A stretch of 35,109 bases of DNA from Micromonospora arborensis (GCF_003205615.1 NZ_PYBV01000001.1:79077-114185); one strand, 5' to 3'; shown: positions 15,551 to 23,870, counted from the first letter of the stretch. Made by a program: numbers and translations. The notes: generated from the letters alone by a model not told the origin.

Positions 15551-16555
15551 TTAGCGAGCGAGTTGGGCGAGCAGCTCGTCTGCCGCCGTGTACGGGTCGA
15601 GGGCGCCTTCGGCAACCCTGGTGGCGAGCGTGGCCAACTCCGTACCGTCGCGCAGTGAGCCGATCCGGGCGCGGAGGGTGCCGAGCGCGATCGCCTCGAT
15701 CTCGGCGGCGGCTCGCGCCTCCTGGCGGCGGCGCAGCTCGCCGTGCTCGACCAGCCAGCCCCGGTGCTTGTCGATCGCGGCGGCGATGTCGTCGATGCCC
15801 TCGCCCCGGGCGGCGACCGAGCGGACCACCTGCGGTCGCCACTGCCCCGGGCCGCGCTCGCCGAGGGCGATCATGCCCTGAATGTCACGGACGGTGGCGT
15901 CGACGCCGTCCCGGTCGGCCTTGTTGACCACGAACACGTCGGCGATCTCCAGGATGCCGGCCTTGACCGCCTGGATCGCGTCACCCATGCCGGGGGCGAG
16001 CAACACGAGCGTGGTGTCGGCCAGCGAGGCGACCTCCACCTCGGCCTGTCCGACACCGACGGTCTCCACCAGCACCACGTCACAGCCGGCGCCTTCCAAC
16101 ACCCGGACCGCCTGTGGTGTCGCCGCGGCCAACCCGCCGAGGTGCCCCCGGCTGGACATGGACCGGATGTAGACGCCCGGATCGGTGGCGTGGTCCTGCA
16201 TCCGCACCCGGTCACCGAGGATCGCGCCGCCGGTGAACGGGCTGGACGGGTCGACCGCCAGCACACCGACCCGGTGACCCTGCGCCCGCAGCGCGCGGAC
16301 CAGCTCGTTGGTGGTGGTCGACTTACCCACCCCGGGCGAACCGGTCAGCCCCACGACCTGGGCCTGCCCGGCGTACGGCGCCAACGCGGCGGCGATCGCC
16401 GGCAGCAGCGCGTCGCCGTTCTCCACCAACGTGATCAGCCGGGCCACCGCGCGGGGGTCACCCGCGCGGGCCCGCTCGACCAGCAGCGGTACGTCCCGAC
16501 TGCGGCGCACCGACGTGGCGCCCGCTGGCAGGACGTGCTCAGCCGCTTCGCTCAC
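15551..16555 (-). CDS. meaB: MeaB-type GTPase chaperone of B12-dependent acyl-CoA mutase
   Basis: The 334-aa G3E-family GTPase uses GTP to gate cobalamin loading and to eject damaged cofactor from acyl-CoA mutases. Visible motifs are the P-loop GSPGVGKST (72-80), [19 protein letters not shown] (101-119), the switch segment ETVGVGQ (164-170) and NKAD (211-214) for guanine specificity. The C-terminal helices are the dimerisation arm. Its GTG start overlaps the thiolase stop codon by 4 bp (GTGA), so the two genes are translationally coupled. The mutase partner in the window is IcmA, 2.3 kb away on the same strand but in a different transcription unit; a methylmalonyl-CoA mutase elsewhere may also be a client. 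A cytoplasmic location is expected. Confidence 0.93.
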   Translation of the reverse strand: MSEAAEHVLPAGATSVRRSRDVPLLVERARAGDPRAVARLITLVENGDALLPAIAAALAPYAGQAQVVGLTGSPGVGKSTTTNELVRALRAQGHRVGVLAVDPSSPFTGGAILGDRVRMQDHATDPGVYIRSMSSRGHLGGLAAATPQAVRVLEGAGCDVVLVETVGVGQAEVEVASLADTTLVLLAPGMGDAIQAVKAGILEIADVFVVNKADRDGVDATVRDIQGMIALGERGPGQWRPQVVRSVAARGEGIDDIAAAIDKHRGWLVEHGELRRRQEARAAAEIEAIALGTLRARIGSLRDGTELATLATRVAEGALDPYTAADELLAQLAR

Positions 16556-17751
16556 TGCGCCTTCTCGACCTTGCCCGGAACGTGGATGATCAGCGCGTCG
16601 CCCTGCCCGCCGCCACCGCAGAGCGCCGCCGCGCCGGTGCCGCCACCGCGCCGCTTCAGCTCCAGGGCGAGGGTGAGGACGAGACGCGCCCCGGACATGC
16701 CGATCGGGTGTCCCAGCGCGATTGCGCCGCCGTTGACGTTGACCTTGTCCGGGCTGATGCCGAGGTCACGGGTGGACTGCACACCGACCTGGGCGAACGC
16801 CTCGTTGATCTCGACGAGGTCCAGGTCCCCGACGCTCAGGCCGCCCTTCTTCAGGGCGTGGACGATCGCGTTGGACGGCTGCGAGTGCAGGGAGTTGTCC
16901 GGGCCCGCCACGTTGCCGTGCGCACCGACCTCGGCCAGCCAGGTCAGCCCCAGCTCCCGGGCCTTGGCCTTGCTCATCACCAGCACCGCGGCGGCGCCGT
17001 CGGAGATCGGCGAAGAACTGCCGGCGGTGATGGTGCCGTCCTTGGCGAAGGCGGGACGCAGCTTGGCGAGCGACTCGACGGTGGTGTCCGGGCGGATGCC
17101 CTCGTCCTCGCTGATCACCAGCGGGTCGCCCTTACGCTGCGGGATCACCACCGGGACGATCTCTTCGGCGAAGTAGCCGTTCTTCTGCGCGGCGGCGGCC
17201 CGCTGGTGGCTGGCCGCGGCGAAGGTGTCCTGCTCGGTACGGGAGATGCCGTGCTTGGTGCCGAGCCGCTCGGTCGACTCGCCCATCGAACAGCAGTCCC
17301 AGGCGTCGCTCAGCCCGTCGTGCGCCATGTGGTCCTTGACCACCACGTCGCCGTACTTGTAGCCGGTGCGCTGGCCCATCAGCAGGTGCGGGGCGTTGGT
17401 CATCGACTCCATGCCGCCGGCCACCACGATGTCGAACTCGCCGGCACGGATCAACTGGTCGGCCAGGGCGATCGCGTCCAGACCGGAGAGGCAGACCTTG
17501 TTGATGGTCAACGCCGGCACGGACATCGGCACGCCGGCCTCGACGGCGGCCTGCCGCGCCGGGATCTGACCGGTGCCGGCCTGCAGCACCTGCCCCATGA
17601 TCACGTACTGGACCTGCTCCGGGCTGACCCCGGCGCGCTCCAGCGCCGCCTTGATGGCGATCCCGCCGAGCTTCGTGGCCGGAAGGTCCTTGAGGTTACC
17701 CAGCAGGCGCCCCATCGGGGTTCGCGCGCCGCTGACGATCACCGAAGCCAT
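16552..17751 (-). CDS. Acetyl-CoA C-acetyltransferase (thiolase)
   Basis: The 399-aa enzyme condenses two acetyl-CoA to acetoacetyl-CoA, or runs the reverse thiolysis. Catalytic residues are Cys87 in NKVCLSG, His348 in [14 protein letters not shown] and Cys378 in [14 protein letters not shown] (316-320) is also intact. The usual GNASGINDGAAA segment reads [12 protein letters not shown]. Length and motifs fit the biosynthetic tetrameric class. A clear ribosome site, GGAGG, lies five bases before ATG. It leads a two-gene operon with meaB and is divergent from the epimerase gene across 62 bp holding an operator-like palindrome. In Streptomyces the same trio of epimerase, thiolase and MeaB-like GTPase is adjacent, as I recall it. 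With the dehydrogenase and Ccr in this window it would start a butyryl/ethylmalonyl route. Confidence 0.93.
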   Translation of the reverse strand: MASVIVSGARTPMGRLLGNLKDLPATKLGGIAIKAALERAGVSPEQVQYVIMGQVLQAGTGQIPARQAAVEAGVPMSVPALTINKVCLSGLDAIALADQLIRAGEFDIVVAGGMESMTNAPHLLMGQRTGYKYGDVVVKDHMAHDGLSDAWDCCSMGESTERLGTKHGISRTEQDTFAAASHQRAAAAQKNGYFAEEIVPVVIPQRKGDPLVISEDEGIRPDTTVESLAKLRPAFAKDGTITAGSSSPISDGAAAVLVMSKAKARELGLTWLAEVGAHGNVAGPDNSLHSQPSNAIVHALKKGGLSVGDLDLVEINEAFAQVGVQSTRDLGISPDKVNVNGGAIALGHPIGMSGARLVLTLALELKRRGGGTGAAALCGGGGQGDALIIHVPGKVEKAQ

Positions 17752-17784
17752 GCCTGCCTCCGAGGGGGGTGCCGAGCTGTACGC

Positions 17785-17800
17785 CTTAACGATTGTTCGG
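17785..17800. promoter_or_regulatory. Operator-like palindrome in the divergent thiolase/epimerase promoter
   Basis: CTTAACGATTGTTCGG matches CTGAACGATCGTTCAG at 13 of 16 positions. It lies 34 bp before the thiolase start and 14 bp before the epimerase start, directly upstream of a putative -10 element, so one bound protein could control both genes. Confidence 0.55.
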
Positions 17801-17801
17801 T

Positions 17802-17807
17802 CAGACT
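17802..17807 (+). promoter_or_regulatory. Putative -10 element of a leaderless epimerase transcript
   Basis: CAGACT ends exactly six bases before ATG 17814 and no ribosome site is present. This spacing places the transcription start at or next to the start codon, as in leaderless actinobacterial genes. The same hexamer and spacing occur before the hydrolase gene at 26119. Confidence 0.5.
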
Positions 17808-17813
17808 AGCGCC

Positions 17814-18287
17814 ATGGTTGAGAACTCCCCCGCCGAGCCCGGTGCGGACTACGTCACAGACATCGGGCTTCGCAAAATTGACCACGTCGGGATCGCCGTG
17901 GCCGACCTGGACGCCGCCATCGACTTCTACCAGCGGACGTTCGGGATGCGCTGCGTACACGTCGAGACCAACGCTGAGCAGGGCGTCCGGGAAGCGATGC
18001 TGGCCGTCGGACCGACCACCGAGGGGGGTTGCGTGCAACTGCTCGCACCGCTCACCCCGGAGTCGACGATCGCCAAGTTCCTGGACCGCAACGGGCCGGG
18101 CGTGCAGCAGGTCGCGTACACCGTGGTGGACATCGACGCGGCCTGCGCGGCCCTGCGCGCGCGAGGGATGCGGCTGCTCTACGACGCACCGCGGCGCGGC
18201 ACCGCGGACTCGCGAATCAACTTCGTGCACCCGAAGGACGCCGGCGGCGTCCTCGTCGAACTCGTCGAGCCCGCCGCCGACCACTGA
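17814..18287 (+). CDS. Methylmalonyl-CoA epimerase
   Basis: The 157-aa VOC-fold protein interconverts (2R)- and (2S)-methylmalonyl-CoA, linking propionyl-CoA carboxylation with the mutase and polyketide extender units; members may also act on ethylmalonyl-CoA. The two beta-alpha-beta units start at IDHVGIAVADLD (His24) and VQQVAYTVVDID. Expected metal ligands His24, Gln75 (VQLL) and Glu149 (VELV) are present. The remaining ligand, usually the second His of HHVA, is Gln99 here. The HPKDAGGVLVEL ending is typical. I chose ATG 17814 because earlier in-frame codons would overlap the promoter palindrome; the transcript appears leaderless. The gene is divergent from the thiolase/meaB operon. Confidence 0.9.
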   Translation: MVENSPAEPGADYVTDIGLRKIDHVGIAVADLDAAIDFYQRTFGMRCVHVETNAEQGVREAMLAVGPTTEGGCVQLLAPLTPESTIAKFLDRNGPGVQQVAYTVVDIDAACAALRARGMRLLYDAPRRGTADSRINFVHPKDAGGVLVELVEPAADH

Positions 18288-18382
18288 CACCCGACCGCCG
18301 CGCCCGACCCTCGCTCGGTCATCGACCCCGTCGCGCACCCCAAGAGGCCGCGCGGCCGGCGGGCCGTACGCCCGGCGGGCGG

Positions 18383-18458
18383 TGATCGACTCCAGATCGC
18401 CGACGTGGCGGTGTCCCCACGGCTGGATACCGCCACATCGCCGACATTGAGTGGATCA
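18383..18458. repeat. Palindromic dispersed repeat, copy 3
   Basis: This 76-bp element starts TGATCGACTCC, shares AGATCGCCGACGTGGCGG and CACATCGCCGACA with the copies near 8.7 kb, and ends GTGGATCA. Its core has changed but keeps pairing: TGGCGGTGTCC with GGATACCGCCA gives an 11-bp stem with one G-T pair. That compensated change suggests the hairpin matters. Confidence 0.7.
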
Positions 18459-18580
18459 ACCTCGGCGGCCATCCGCCCGCCACCCACCACCGGCCCGCGA
18501 GCACGTCAGTGCGCGGTTGGCGGGGTGGCCGGACACCTTCACGCATCGGCCGATGCAGTTTTTCACAGAGGACTTCCCGG

Positions 18581-18596
18581 TTTAGCTACCGTTCAG
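18581..18596. promoter_or_regulatory. Operator-like palindrome upstream of ccr
   Basis: TTTAGCTACCGTTCAG keeps the half site CGTTCAG intact and matches the four-site consensus at 11 of 16 positions on the reverse strand. Compared directly with the icmA site on the minus strand, 13 of 15 bases of TTAGC(G/T)A(T/C)CGTTCAG agree. It lies 130 bp before the ccr start. Confidence 0.5.
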
Positions 18597-18725
18597 TAAC
18601 GTCCGGCCCCACAGGAGCGTGACCGGTGCCGGATGTGTCGAATGCCGACATGGCGGTCGTGCCCCACCGGCGCCGACGATGGCAGCACCCGGGCCCGTGC
18701 GGGTGCGGATGAACCGGAGGTCACC

Positions 18726-20081
18726 GTGCAGGACATCCTCGAAGCGATCATGGCGGCGGAGGAATCGAACGATCCGGACCGCGAGCTCGCCGGTGTCGCC
18801 GGGCTGCCCGTTCCGGAGAGCTACCGGGGCGTGGTGGTCCGCGCCGAGGAGGCCCGGATGTTCGACGGCATGGCCACCCGGGACAAGGACCCGCGCAAGT
18901 CGCTGCACGTGCAGGAGGTGCCGACGCCGGAGCTGGCACCGGGCGAGGCGTTGGTCGCGGTGATGGCGAGCGCGATCAACTACAACACGGTGTGGACCAG
19001 CATCTTCGAGCCGCTGCCCACCTTCAGGTTCCTTGAGCGCTACGGCCGGGTCTCCGAGCTGACCCGCCGTCACGATCTGCCGTACCACGTGGTCGGCTCG
19101 GACGCGGCGGGCGTGGTGCTGCGTACCGGCCCCGGGGTGACCCGGTGGGCGCCCGGCGACGAGGTGGTGGCGCACTGCCTCTCCGTCGAGTTGGAGGACG
19201 CGGCCGGGCACGACGACACCATGCTCGACCCGCAGCAGCGGATCTGGGGCTTCGAGACCAACTTCGGCGGGCTGGCCGAGCTGGCCGTGGTCAAGGCCAA
19301 CCAGCTGATGCCCAAGCCGCGGCACCTGAGCTGGGAGGAGGCGGCCAGCCCCGGGCTGGTCAACTCCACCGCGTACCGGCAGCTCGTCTCGCACCACGGG
19401 GCCAACATGAAGCAGGGCGACGTGGTGCTGATCTGGGGCGCCTCCGGCGGCCTCGGCGGGTACGCCACCCAGATGGCGCTCGGCGGCGGCGCGATCCCGG
19501 TCTGCGTCGTCTCCTCGCCGGAGAAGGCCGAGCTGTGCCGCAAGATGGGCGCGGACCTGGTCATCGACCGGGCGGCCGAAGGTTTCCGCTTCTGGAAGGA
19601 CGAGGAGACCCAGGACCCGGACGAGTGGCGGCGCTTCGGCGAGCGGATCCGCGAGCTGACCGGTGGCGAGGATCCGGACATCGTCTTCGAGCACCCCGGC
19701 CGGGAGACGTTCGGCGCCAGCGTCTACGTGGCCCGGCGCGGTGGGACGATCGTCACCTGCGCCTCCACGAGCGGCTTCCAGCACCAGTACGACAACCGCT
19801 ACCTCTGGATGCACCTCAAGCGGATCATCGGCAGCCACTTCGCCAACTATCACGAGGCGTGGCAGGCCAACCGCCTGGTCTCGCTCGGTAAGGTGCACCC
19901 GACGGTGTCCCGCACCTACTCGTTGGAGCAGACCGGTCAGGCCGCGTACGAGGTGCACCGCAACGCCCACCAGGGCAAGGTCGGCGTGCGCTGCCTCGCA
20001 CCCACCGACGGGCTGGGCGTACGCGACGGGGAGTTGCGGGCCCAGCACGAGGACGCGATCAACCGGTTCCGGGGGCACTGA
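18726..20081 (+). CDS. ccr: Crotonyl-CoA carboxylase/reductase
   Basis: The 451-aa zinc-free MDR enzyme reduces crotonyl-CoA with NADPH and captures CO2 to give (2S)-ethylmalonyl-CoA, or butyryl-CoA without CO2. It is the key step of the ethylmalonyl-CoA pathway and supplies ethylmalonyl extender units. CO2-pocket residues known from the Kitasatospora enzyme (Asn81, Phe170, Glu171, His365) correspond to Asn87 (NYN), Phe176 and Glu177 (GFETNF) and the His of GSHFANY. The Rossmann NADPH motif is WGASGGLGGYA, and VSSPEKAELC follows. The N terminus MQDILEAI aligns with known Ccr proteins, and CGGAGG five bases before GTG 18726 fixes the start. No downstream partner is cotranscribed. The operator-like site upstream suggests shared control with icmA and the thiolase. 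Confidence 0.96.
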   Translation: MQDILEAIMAAEESNDPDRELAGVAGLPVPESYRGVVVRAEEARMFDGMATRDKDPRKSLHVQEVPTPELAPGEALVAVMASAINYNTVWTSIFEPLPTFRFLERYGRVSELTRRHDLPYHVVGSDAAGVVLRTGPGVTRWAPGDEVVAHCLSVELEDAAGHDDTMLDPQQRIWGFETNFGGLAELAVVKANQLMPKPRHLSWEEAASPGLVNSTAYRQLVSHHGANMKQGDVVLIWGASGGLGGYATQMALGGGAIPVCVVSSPEKAELCRKMGADLVIDRAAEGFRFWKDEETQDPDEWRRFGERIRELTGGEDPDIVFEHPGRETFGASVYVARRGGTIVTCASTSGFQHQYDNRYLWMHLKRIIGSHFANYHEAWQANRLVSLGKVHPTVSRTYSLEQTGQAAYEVHRNAHQGKVGVRCLAPTDGLGVRDGELRAQHEDAINRFRGH

Positions 20082-20151
20082 CCGGCACCGCCGGCACGGA
20101 AGCACCGACCAGCGGCGACCCGCACCGACCGGCCGGACGGATGAACGCTCG

Positions 20152-20235
20152 ATGGCCAATGCGGTGATCGGGCATTGTTCTTCCGCTCCCATTAGCGGAA
20201 AACCCACCCGGATCGAACAAAGGGCCTCGGGGTAA
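20152..20235 (+). CDS. Possible 27-aa small ORF ending in a terminator loop
   Basis: ATG 20152 opens MANAVIGHCSSAPISGKP and so on for 27 codons, ending at TAA 20233-20235. That stop codon is the three-base loop of the downstream terminator. A small hairpin TTCCGC/GCGGAA lies inside the frame. No good ribosome site precedes it and I recognise no family, so this may be chance or the 3' end of an untranslated RNA. It is listed because the position of the stop is odd. Confidence 0.2.
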   Translation: MANAVIGHCSSAPISGKPTRIEQRASG

Positions 20236-20250
20236 CCCCGGGGCCCTTTT
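20219..20250 (+). terminator. Strong intrinsic terminator after ccr
   Basis: A 14-bp stem (AAAGGGCCTCGGGG with CCCCGGGGCCCTTT, one T-G pair) closes on TAA and runs into TTTT. It lies 138 bases after the ccr stop codon. This is the clearest canonical terminator in the window. Confidence 0.9.
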
Positions 20251-20394
20251 CCGCGTCACGCTGCGTGGCGTCCGACCCGCCCGGGACCTGCCAAGATCGC
20301 CGATTGGTCCCGCCCTGCGGAGCGCGGCAGTTGACCATGTAAAGAGGGCACGAAAGCTTCGCACCGCTCTTGCGAAGCACCCTGGGGCGTCTGC

Positions 20395-20400
20395 CAGTAT
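20395..20400 (+). promoter_or_regulatory. Putative -10 element of a leaderless filP-like transcript
   Basis: CAGTAT ends six bases before ATG 20407 and there is no purine-rich ribosome site. The spacing repeats that seen before the epimerase, aldehyde dehydrogenase, hydrolase and nucS genes. Confidence 0.4.
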
Positions 20401-20406
20401 GTCCCA

Positions 20407-21669
20407 ATGCCCCAGCAGCAGTCCTCCCCTCTCGCGTTCTTCGATAACGCGAACTCGCAGCCAGACTTCACCGTCGGCCTGCGCGGTTACAACACTCACC
20501 AGGTCGATGACTTCCTCGGCCGGATGACCGCCGCGCTGACCCAGTCCGAGCAGGCCCGTGCCGAGGCCGAGCAGCGGATGAACGACGCCCAGCGTCGGCT
20601 CCGCCAGGCCGAGCAGCGCATGAGTGCGCTGGAGCAGAAGCTCACCGACACGAACAAGCAGCTCGAAGAGAACAGCCGACCCACCCTCTCCGGGCTCGGC
20701 ACCCGCGTCGAGCAGATCCTCCGGCTCGCCGAGGAGCAGGCCAACGATCACCGCAACGAGGCGAAGCGCGAGTCGGAGGGCATCCTCTCCGCCGCCCGCC
20801 TCGAGGCCCGCGAGATCACCGACAAGGCGCGTGCCGAGGCCGCGGCCATGAAGGCCAGTGCCGAGCGCGAGGCGGGCAACCTGCGCACGGCCGCCGAGCG
20901 CGAGGCCGCCGAGGTTCGGGTGCAGGCCCGCCGTGAGGCTGACACGCTGCGCGCGGACGCCGACCGAGAGACCAAGCAGCTACGTACCGTCACCGCGCAC
21001 GAGGTGGCCGAGCTGAAGTCGACAGTCGAGCGGGAGGTCGCCACCCTCCGGGCCACCGCCGAGCGGGAGATCACCCAGCAGCGGGCGAAGGCCGCCCGCG
21101 AGGCTGAGGAGAAGCGCGCCGAGGCGACCAAGCTGCTGACCGATGCGCGGGACAAGCGCGACAAGGACCTCCAGGCTCTGGAGCTCCAGTTGGCCGAGCG
21201 ACGCGAGAAGGCCGAGCGCGAGGAGTCCGAGCGGCACGCCGCCCAGGTCGCGCAGACCCAGAAGATGGTCAGCGAGGCCGAGCAGCGTGCCCGGGCCGCG
21301 CAGGAGCGGGCCAAGGAGATCGAGCAGCGCGCCGAGGCTCGGCGGGTCGAGTCGGAGCGCAACGCCGCCGAGACGGTGGACAAGGCCAAGGCGCACTCCG
21401 AGAAGACGCTCAACGAGGCCAAGGCCGAGTCGCAGCGTCTGCTCACCGAGGCCCGCACCGAGGCGGAGCTGACCACGCAGGCCGCCCGCCGCGAGGTCGA
21501 GGACCTCACCCGGCAGAAGGACGCGGTCACCTCGCAGCTGGGTCAGATGCTCTCCGGGCTGGCCGGCATCGTCCCGGGAATGCCGGCGGCGGCAGCCCCG
21601 GCGGCCAAGCCGGAAGCCAAGAAGGCCGATGGCGGTCAGGAGCGGGTGCCGGCGGAGACCGCTGGCTGA
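20407..21669 (+). CDS. FilP-like coiled-coil cytoskeletal protein (DivIVA-like N terminus)
   Basis: The 420-aa protein has a short N-terminal head with a DivIVA-like motif (FTVGLRGYNTHQVDDFLGRM, about 22-41). A first coil runs to about 90, followed by the linker LSGLGTRVEQILRLAEEQA that is diagnostic of FilP-type proteins. A very long Ala/Glu/Arg-rich coiled coil extends to about 385, and the tail is Pro/Ala/Lys-rich. Streptomyces FilP (about 310 aa) assembles intermediate-filament-like networks that stiffen hyphae and interacts with DivIVA and Scy. No enzyme motif or membrane segment is present. The older name for relatives, cellulose-binding protein, has little support here. A second coiled-coil gene follows after a large hairpin. 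In Streptomyces, filP and scy lie beside the epimerase and thiolase genes as I recall, and that arrangement is matched here. Confidence 0.8.
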   Translation: MPQQQSSPLAFFDNANSQPDFTVGLRGYNTHQVDDFLGRMTAALTQSEQARAEAEQRMNDAQRRLRQAEQRMSALEQKLTDTNKQLEENSRPTLSGLGTRVEQILRLAEEQANDHRNEAKRESEGILSAARLEAREITDKARAEAAAMKASAEREAGNLRTAAEREAAEVRVQARREADTLRADADRETKQLRTVTAHEVAELKSTVEREVATLRATAEREITQQRAKAAREAEEKRAEATKLLTDARDKRDKDLQALELQLAERREKAEREESERHAAQVAQTQKMVSEAEQRARAAQERAKEIEQRAEARRVESERNAAETVDKAKAHSEKTLNEAKAESQRLLTEARTEAELTTQAARREVEDLTRQKDAVTSQLGQMLSGLAGIVPGMPAAAAPAAKPEAKKADGGQERVPAETAG

Positions 21670-21693
21670 CGCGAGGCGTCAGATGGGGCATCG

Positions 21694-21737
21694 ACGGCGC
21701 GAGGTGACACCGGGTAACCGGTGCAACCTCGCGCCGT
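21694..21737 (+). terminator. Long two-part hairpin after the filP-like gene
   Basis: A perfect 12-bp outer stem (ACGGCGCGAGGT with ACCTCGCGCCGT) and a perfect 6-bp inner stem (CACCGG with CCGGTG, loop GTAA) are separated by two unpaired bases on each side. It starts 25 bases after the stop codon and GTGTGCGTTT follows. The next gene therefore probably has its own promoter. Confidence 0.75.
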
Positions 21738-21845
21738 GTGCGTTTCCCAGCTCCTGGTAACCCCCGTCGAAAACCGAGTGAAGTAGCTCGCACAAGGCGC
21801 GTCCGTATCGCCCCAGCAGGGCCTGTTGCGTGTGAGGATGGGGGC

Positions 21846-23870
21846 ATGTCGCACGGCGAGGAACTGTTCGCGCTCGGCGGGGACGTGACGACGGAGCCAA
21901 GCTTCGAGTCCGCTCTGCGCGGGTACGAGAAAAAACAGGTTGATCGGTATGTCGCGCGTGCCGAGCACGAGATCGCGACCCTCGCCAACGAACGGGAACA
22001 GGCGTACACACAGATCCACAAGCTCGCCGGTCAGGTCGAGGTGCTCCAGCGCGACCTGACCCAGGTCCGCAAGCAGATGAACGTCGTCGACCGAGCCTCG
22101 TTCAAGCACCTCGGGCCCCTGGTCGACTCGATCGTCACGCAGTCCGAGGAGCTGGCCGAGCAGATCCTGTCCGACGCGAATGTGGAGATCGAAGCGCGTC
22201 GTGCCGCCGCCGAGCACATCATCGAGGAGGCCCGCGAGCAGGCCGCGCGGGCGCTGAAGGACTTTGAGATCACCCTCGCCGCGCGGCGCTCCGAGGAGGA
22301 GCGGCTCAGCGCAGCTCGACGGGCCGAGGCGGAAGCCACCCTGCGGTCGGCCAAGGACGAGTCCGCGCAGCTGCGCAAGGCGGCGCAGGACGCGCTGGCG
22401 AAGGCCCAGCAGGAGGCCACCCAGCTGCGGGACACCGCCAAGGAGATCCACGCCCGGGCCCAGCAGGAGTCGACCAAGCTGCGCGAGACGGCCCGCGAGA
22501 CGTTGGCCAACGCCCGGCAGGAGGCCAGCGACCTGCGCGACGCCGCCAAGGAGGTGCACGCCAAGGCCCTGCAGGAGGCCAAGCGGCTCACCGACACCGC
22601 GACCGAGGCCGGCCGGGCCACCCACGCGAAGGCCCAGCAGGAGGCCAAGCAGATCATCGACGACGCGTCGATGGCGGGGCGGGCCACCCGCGCCAAGGCG
22701 CAGCAGGAGGCCGAGCGGCTGACCACGCAGGCCTCCGAGGCGGCCAAGCGCGGCCGCGCCGAGACCGAGGCGTACGTGCAGCGGATGCGCGCCGAGACCG
22801 AGGCGTACGTGCAGCACACCCGGGCGCAGACTCAGCAGGAGCTGGGCGCGTGGCGGGCCGGGGTGGAGCAGGAGGTCAACTCGCGTCGGGAGGCGGCCGA
22901 CCGGGAGCTGGCGCAGCAGCGGTCCACGGCCGAGCAGGAGTTCGCCAAGCGCCGCGATGAGCTGGAGAAGCAGCACAAGGCCCGCCAGCACGAGCTGGAG
23001 ACCGGGTTCACCAGTCGTCAGCAGGAGCTGGAGACGAGTTTCACCACTCGGCGAGACGAGTTGGAAGCCGAGTACACGGGCCGCAAGAACGAGCTGGAGA
23101 CCGAATACTCCACGCGCAAGAACGAGATCGAGCAGGGTGCGGCCGGCGTTCGCCAGGCGGCCGAGCAGGACGCGGCGGCTCTGCGCCAGCGGTCCGAGGC
23201 GGAGGCCGCCGAGCTGCTGAGCCGGGCCGAGACCGAGGCCGGCGCCAAGCGCCGCGAGGCCGACGAGCATGTCGCGGCCTCCCGCCGGCAGTTCGAGGAG
23301 TACGCGGCCACGACCCAGCAGCACCTGGCCACCACTCAGCAGCACCTGGCGGCCACCCAGCAGGAGTCGGCGGCGGGCCGGCAGCAGCTCGCCCAGGTGA
23401 TGCTGGAGATCGCCCAGGCTCAGCAGCAGCTCGCGGACCTGCGACAGGAGACCTGGAAGGCTCGGCAGGAGTCCGACGAGCTTCAGCGGCAGATGTCCGA
23501 CCTGCGGTTGCAGAGCGTCGCGGGCCCGATCGACGGCCCGACTGCCCCGACCACCGGCGACGGGGTGGGCACGAGCGCGCCCGACAAGGCCGAGCCCGCT
23601 GAGGCCAAGCAGCCGGTGAACGCCAGCGCGGAGGAGTCCGGGCAGTCCACGACGCGGCCGGTCGCCGAGCCGGTGACCACTGTGGACGGTGGGACGGCGA
23701 GCGCCGGGGTGGAGGGCGAGCCGACCGTGGCCGCCGTTCCGGGCGAGGGCGGCCGGGGCGCCAAGCCAACCAAGATCACTAGCACCGGCGAGAACGGTAA
23801 GCGCCCCACCAAGCCGACCACCGACGAGCGCAGCGCCAAGCCCAGCAAGGTCACCATCGAGAAGGAGTGA
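21846..23870 (+). CDS. Scy/DivIVA-like long coiled-coil protein with hendecad repeats
   Basis: The 674-aa protein starts with a DivIVA-like head (FESALRGYEKKQVDRYVARAE, about 19-39), then a conserved segment around VDRASFKHLGPLVDSIV, and a coiled coil from about 120 to 555. The rod holds internal repeats: roughly 18-residue units (LRDTAKEIHARAQQES type), two EAYVQ(R/H)xRAxT undecamers, four consecutive 11-residue units beginning ELE(T/A) (about residues 390-435) and a QQHLA heptad run. The last 115 residues are disordered and end in Lys-rich PTKPTTDERSAKPSKVTIEKE-like sequence. It is likely a scaffold of polar growth, partner of the FilP-like protein encoded upstream. ATG 21846 is supported by GAGGA upstream. 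Streptomyces Scy is about twice as long, so orthology is uncertain. Confidence 0.75.
   Translation: MSHGEELFALGGDVTTEPSFESALRGYEKKQVDRYVARAEHEIATLANEREQAYTQIHKLAGQVEVLQRDLTQVRKQMNVVDRASFKHLGPLVDSIVTQSEELAEQILSDANVEIEARRAAAEHIIEEAREQAARALKDFEITLAARRSEEERLSAARRAEAEATLRSAKDESAQLRKAAQDALAKAQQEATQLRDTAKEIHARAQQESTKLRETARETLANARQEASDLRDAAKEVHAKALQEAKRLTDTATEAGRATHAKAQQEAKQIIDDASMAGRATRAKAQQEAERLTTQASEAAKRGRAETEAYVQRMRAETEAYVQHTRAQTQQELGAWRAGVEQEVNSRREAADRELAQQRSTAEQEFAKRRDELEKQHKARQHELETGFTSRQQELETSFTTRRDELEAEYTGRKNELETEYSTRKNEIEQGAAGVRQAAEQDAAALRQRSEAEAAELLSRAETEAGAKRREADEHVAASRRQFEEYAATTQQHLATTQQHLAATQQESAAGRQQLAQVMLEIAQAQQQLADLRQETWKARQESDELQRQMSDLRLQSVAGPIDGPTAPTTGDGVGTSAPDKAEPAEAKQPVNASAEESGQSTTRPVAEPVTTVDGGTASAGVEGEPTVAAVPGEGGRGAKPTKITSTGENGKRPTKPTTDERSAKPSKVTIEKE

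Larger units (their letters stand above)
18288..18725. other. 438-bp gap before ccr
   Basis: No gene was found. The gap contains palindromic repeat copy 3 (18383-18458), the operator-like site at 18581-18596 and about 130 bases of likely promoter and leader ahead of the ccr ribosome site at 18715-18720. An in-frame extension of ccr upstream to about 18633 is open but has the wrong composition and no homology that I recognise. Confidence 0.6.
20082..20406. other. 325-bp gap between ccr and the filP-like gene
   Basis: This gap holds a possible 27-codon ORF (20152-20235), a strong intrinsic terminator (20219-20250), a perfect 8-bp hairpin GCTTCGCA/TGCGAAGC at 20356-20378 and a -10-like CAGTAT just before the next start codon. 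TTGACC at about 20333 could be a -35 element for a start inside the hairpin region. No larger gene was seen. Confidence 0.6.

Noticed and set aside
18582..20207. A 541-codon open frame on the minus strand opposite ccr
   Set aside because: Low-information antisense frame; ccr is unambiguous in this interval.
21636..23345. Leu/Gly-rich and Ser/Arg-rich long frames opposite the coiled-coil genes
   Set aside because: They are mirror images of the repetitive coiled-coil codons; the hydrophobic periodicity is an artefact of complementing Glu/Ala/Gln codons.
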